Shown here piece by piece: positions 63,841 through 64,000 of a stretch of 64,000 bases of DNA; position 1 is the first letter of the stretch; every line of letters starts with the position of its first letter. The position numbers and the translations under genes were made by a program. This DNA comes from Bacillota bacterium. GTDB taxonomy: Bacteria; Bacillota; Ch66. Location of the stretch: NCBI GenBank assembly GCA_013178045.1, contig JABLXP010000005.1, forward strand, positions 96,615 through 160,614, written 5' to 3'. The notes under the pieces are model-generated. The model was not told the DNA's origin. It saw nothing but the letters and a program-made list of their open reading frames with translations, and did no database searches.

Positions 63841-64000
63841 TAATATCCCCTGCCCAATCCTAACAGTAATTAAATGAGCCTTTTGCAAAATTAGCTTTTT
63901 TGTTAAAGGTAAAACATTGTTAGTCGTTTAGATGTACTCTTTTTTCGCTAGATTAAGGTCAAAAACCAAACCACAATGTAATTTAACATTTTATTCCAGG
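63841..64000. other. AT-rich segment upstream of yidD, no gene seen
   Basis: Both strands hold only short frames with frequent stops. In related genomes rnpA overlaps or abuts yidD here; I find no RnpA-like sequence (no RNxxKR motif) in any frame up to the window edge. Confidence 0.6.

Overview
The window reads as the chromosome of a spore-forming, selenium-using, probably anaerobic member of the Bacillota (Clostridia; the gene set resembles Moorella, Desulfotomaculum and other Peptococcaceae-type genomes, but I cannot place it further). Support comes from the replication-origin gene order yidD-yidC-jag-mnmE-mnmG-rsmG-parA-parB at the right end, Bacillota-type genes (gdpP, YybS, lonC, yyaC, AgrBD, SCIFF, DUF378, DUF951, DUF4446), strong Shine-Dalgarno sites, and a complete selenocysteine machinery. 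Nearly all genes lie on the minus strand, so the window is read from right to left.

Layout, left to right. 1-7.6 kb: 3' part of murA cut by the window edge, a BON protein, a membrane-anchored MA-type metallopeptidase, trxB, a G5/LysM/M23 peptidase, and the SCIFF ribosomal peptide (scfA) with its radical SAM maturase (scfB). 7.7-8.3 kb: a tRNA operon (Lys, Glu, Val, Asp, a truncated Phe, Gly) with its own promoter and terminator. 8.3-19.2 kb: purA, dnaB, lonC, rplI, gdpP, YybS, a MazG-like protein, a plus-strand DedA gene, then rpsF-ssb-rpsR and DUF951. 19.3-27.7 kb: MscS channel, HEAT-repeat protein, yedF-selD (SelD is itself a selenoprotein with an in-frame TGA), M18 aminopeptidase, CvpA, a 44-residue plus-strand cysteine-containing gene with promoter palindrome and terminator, and an AarF/UbiB kinase.

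27.7-37 kb is the accessory, signalling part: an AgrB/AgrD peptide system whose upstream membrane gene has been tandemly duplicated (one copy decayed), followed by a frameshifted GGDEF/HD-GYP gene; a TIGR01212-type radical SAM gene; three pilin-like genes, one carrying two IPT/TIG-like repeats and a LamG-like domain; and a CBS-GGDEF protein. 37-46 kb: selC (tRNA-Sec), a CBS-ACT protein, a complete branched-chain amino-acid ABC transporter (livK-H-M-G-F) behind a near-consensus promoter with a dyad operator, and three overlapping genes of the 2-hydroxyacyl-CoA dehydratase activase family. 46-64 kb: selB-selA, YkvI-type transporter, yyaC, YkuS, bactofilin, a second M23 peptidase, DUF4446, larC, DUF554, two parS sites, parB-parA, rsmG-mnmG-mnmE, jag, yidC, yidD.

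How the genes fit together: SelA, SelB, SelC and SelD, here spread over 28 kb, give the full selenocysteine pathway, and YedF sits beside selD. Cyclic-dinucleotide signalling recurs (GdpP for c-di-AMP; two GGDEF proteins, one with HD-GYP) beside peptide quorum sensing and pilus genes. ParAB with parS plus the mnm/yidC block mark proximity to oriC. Starts were re-chosen from Shine-Dalgarno sites where these contradicted the longest reading frame. All family names are from recognition of sequence motifs; no database search was run.
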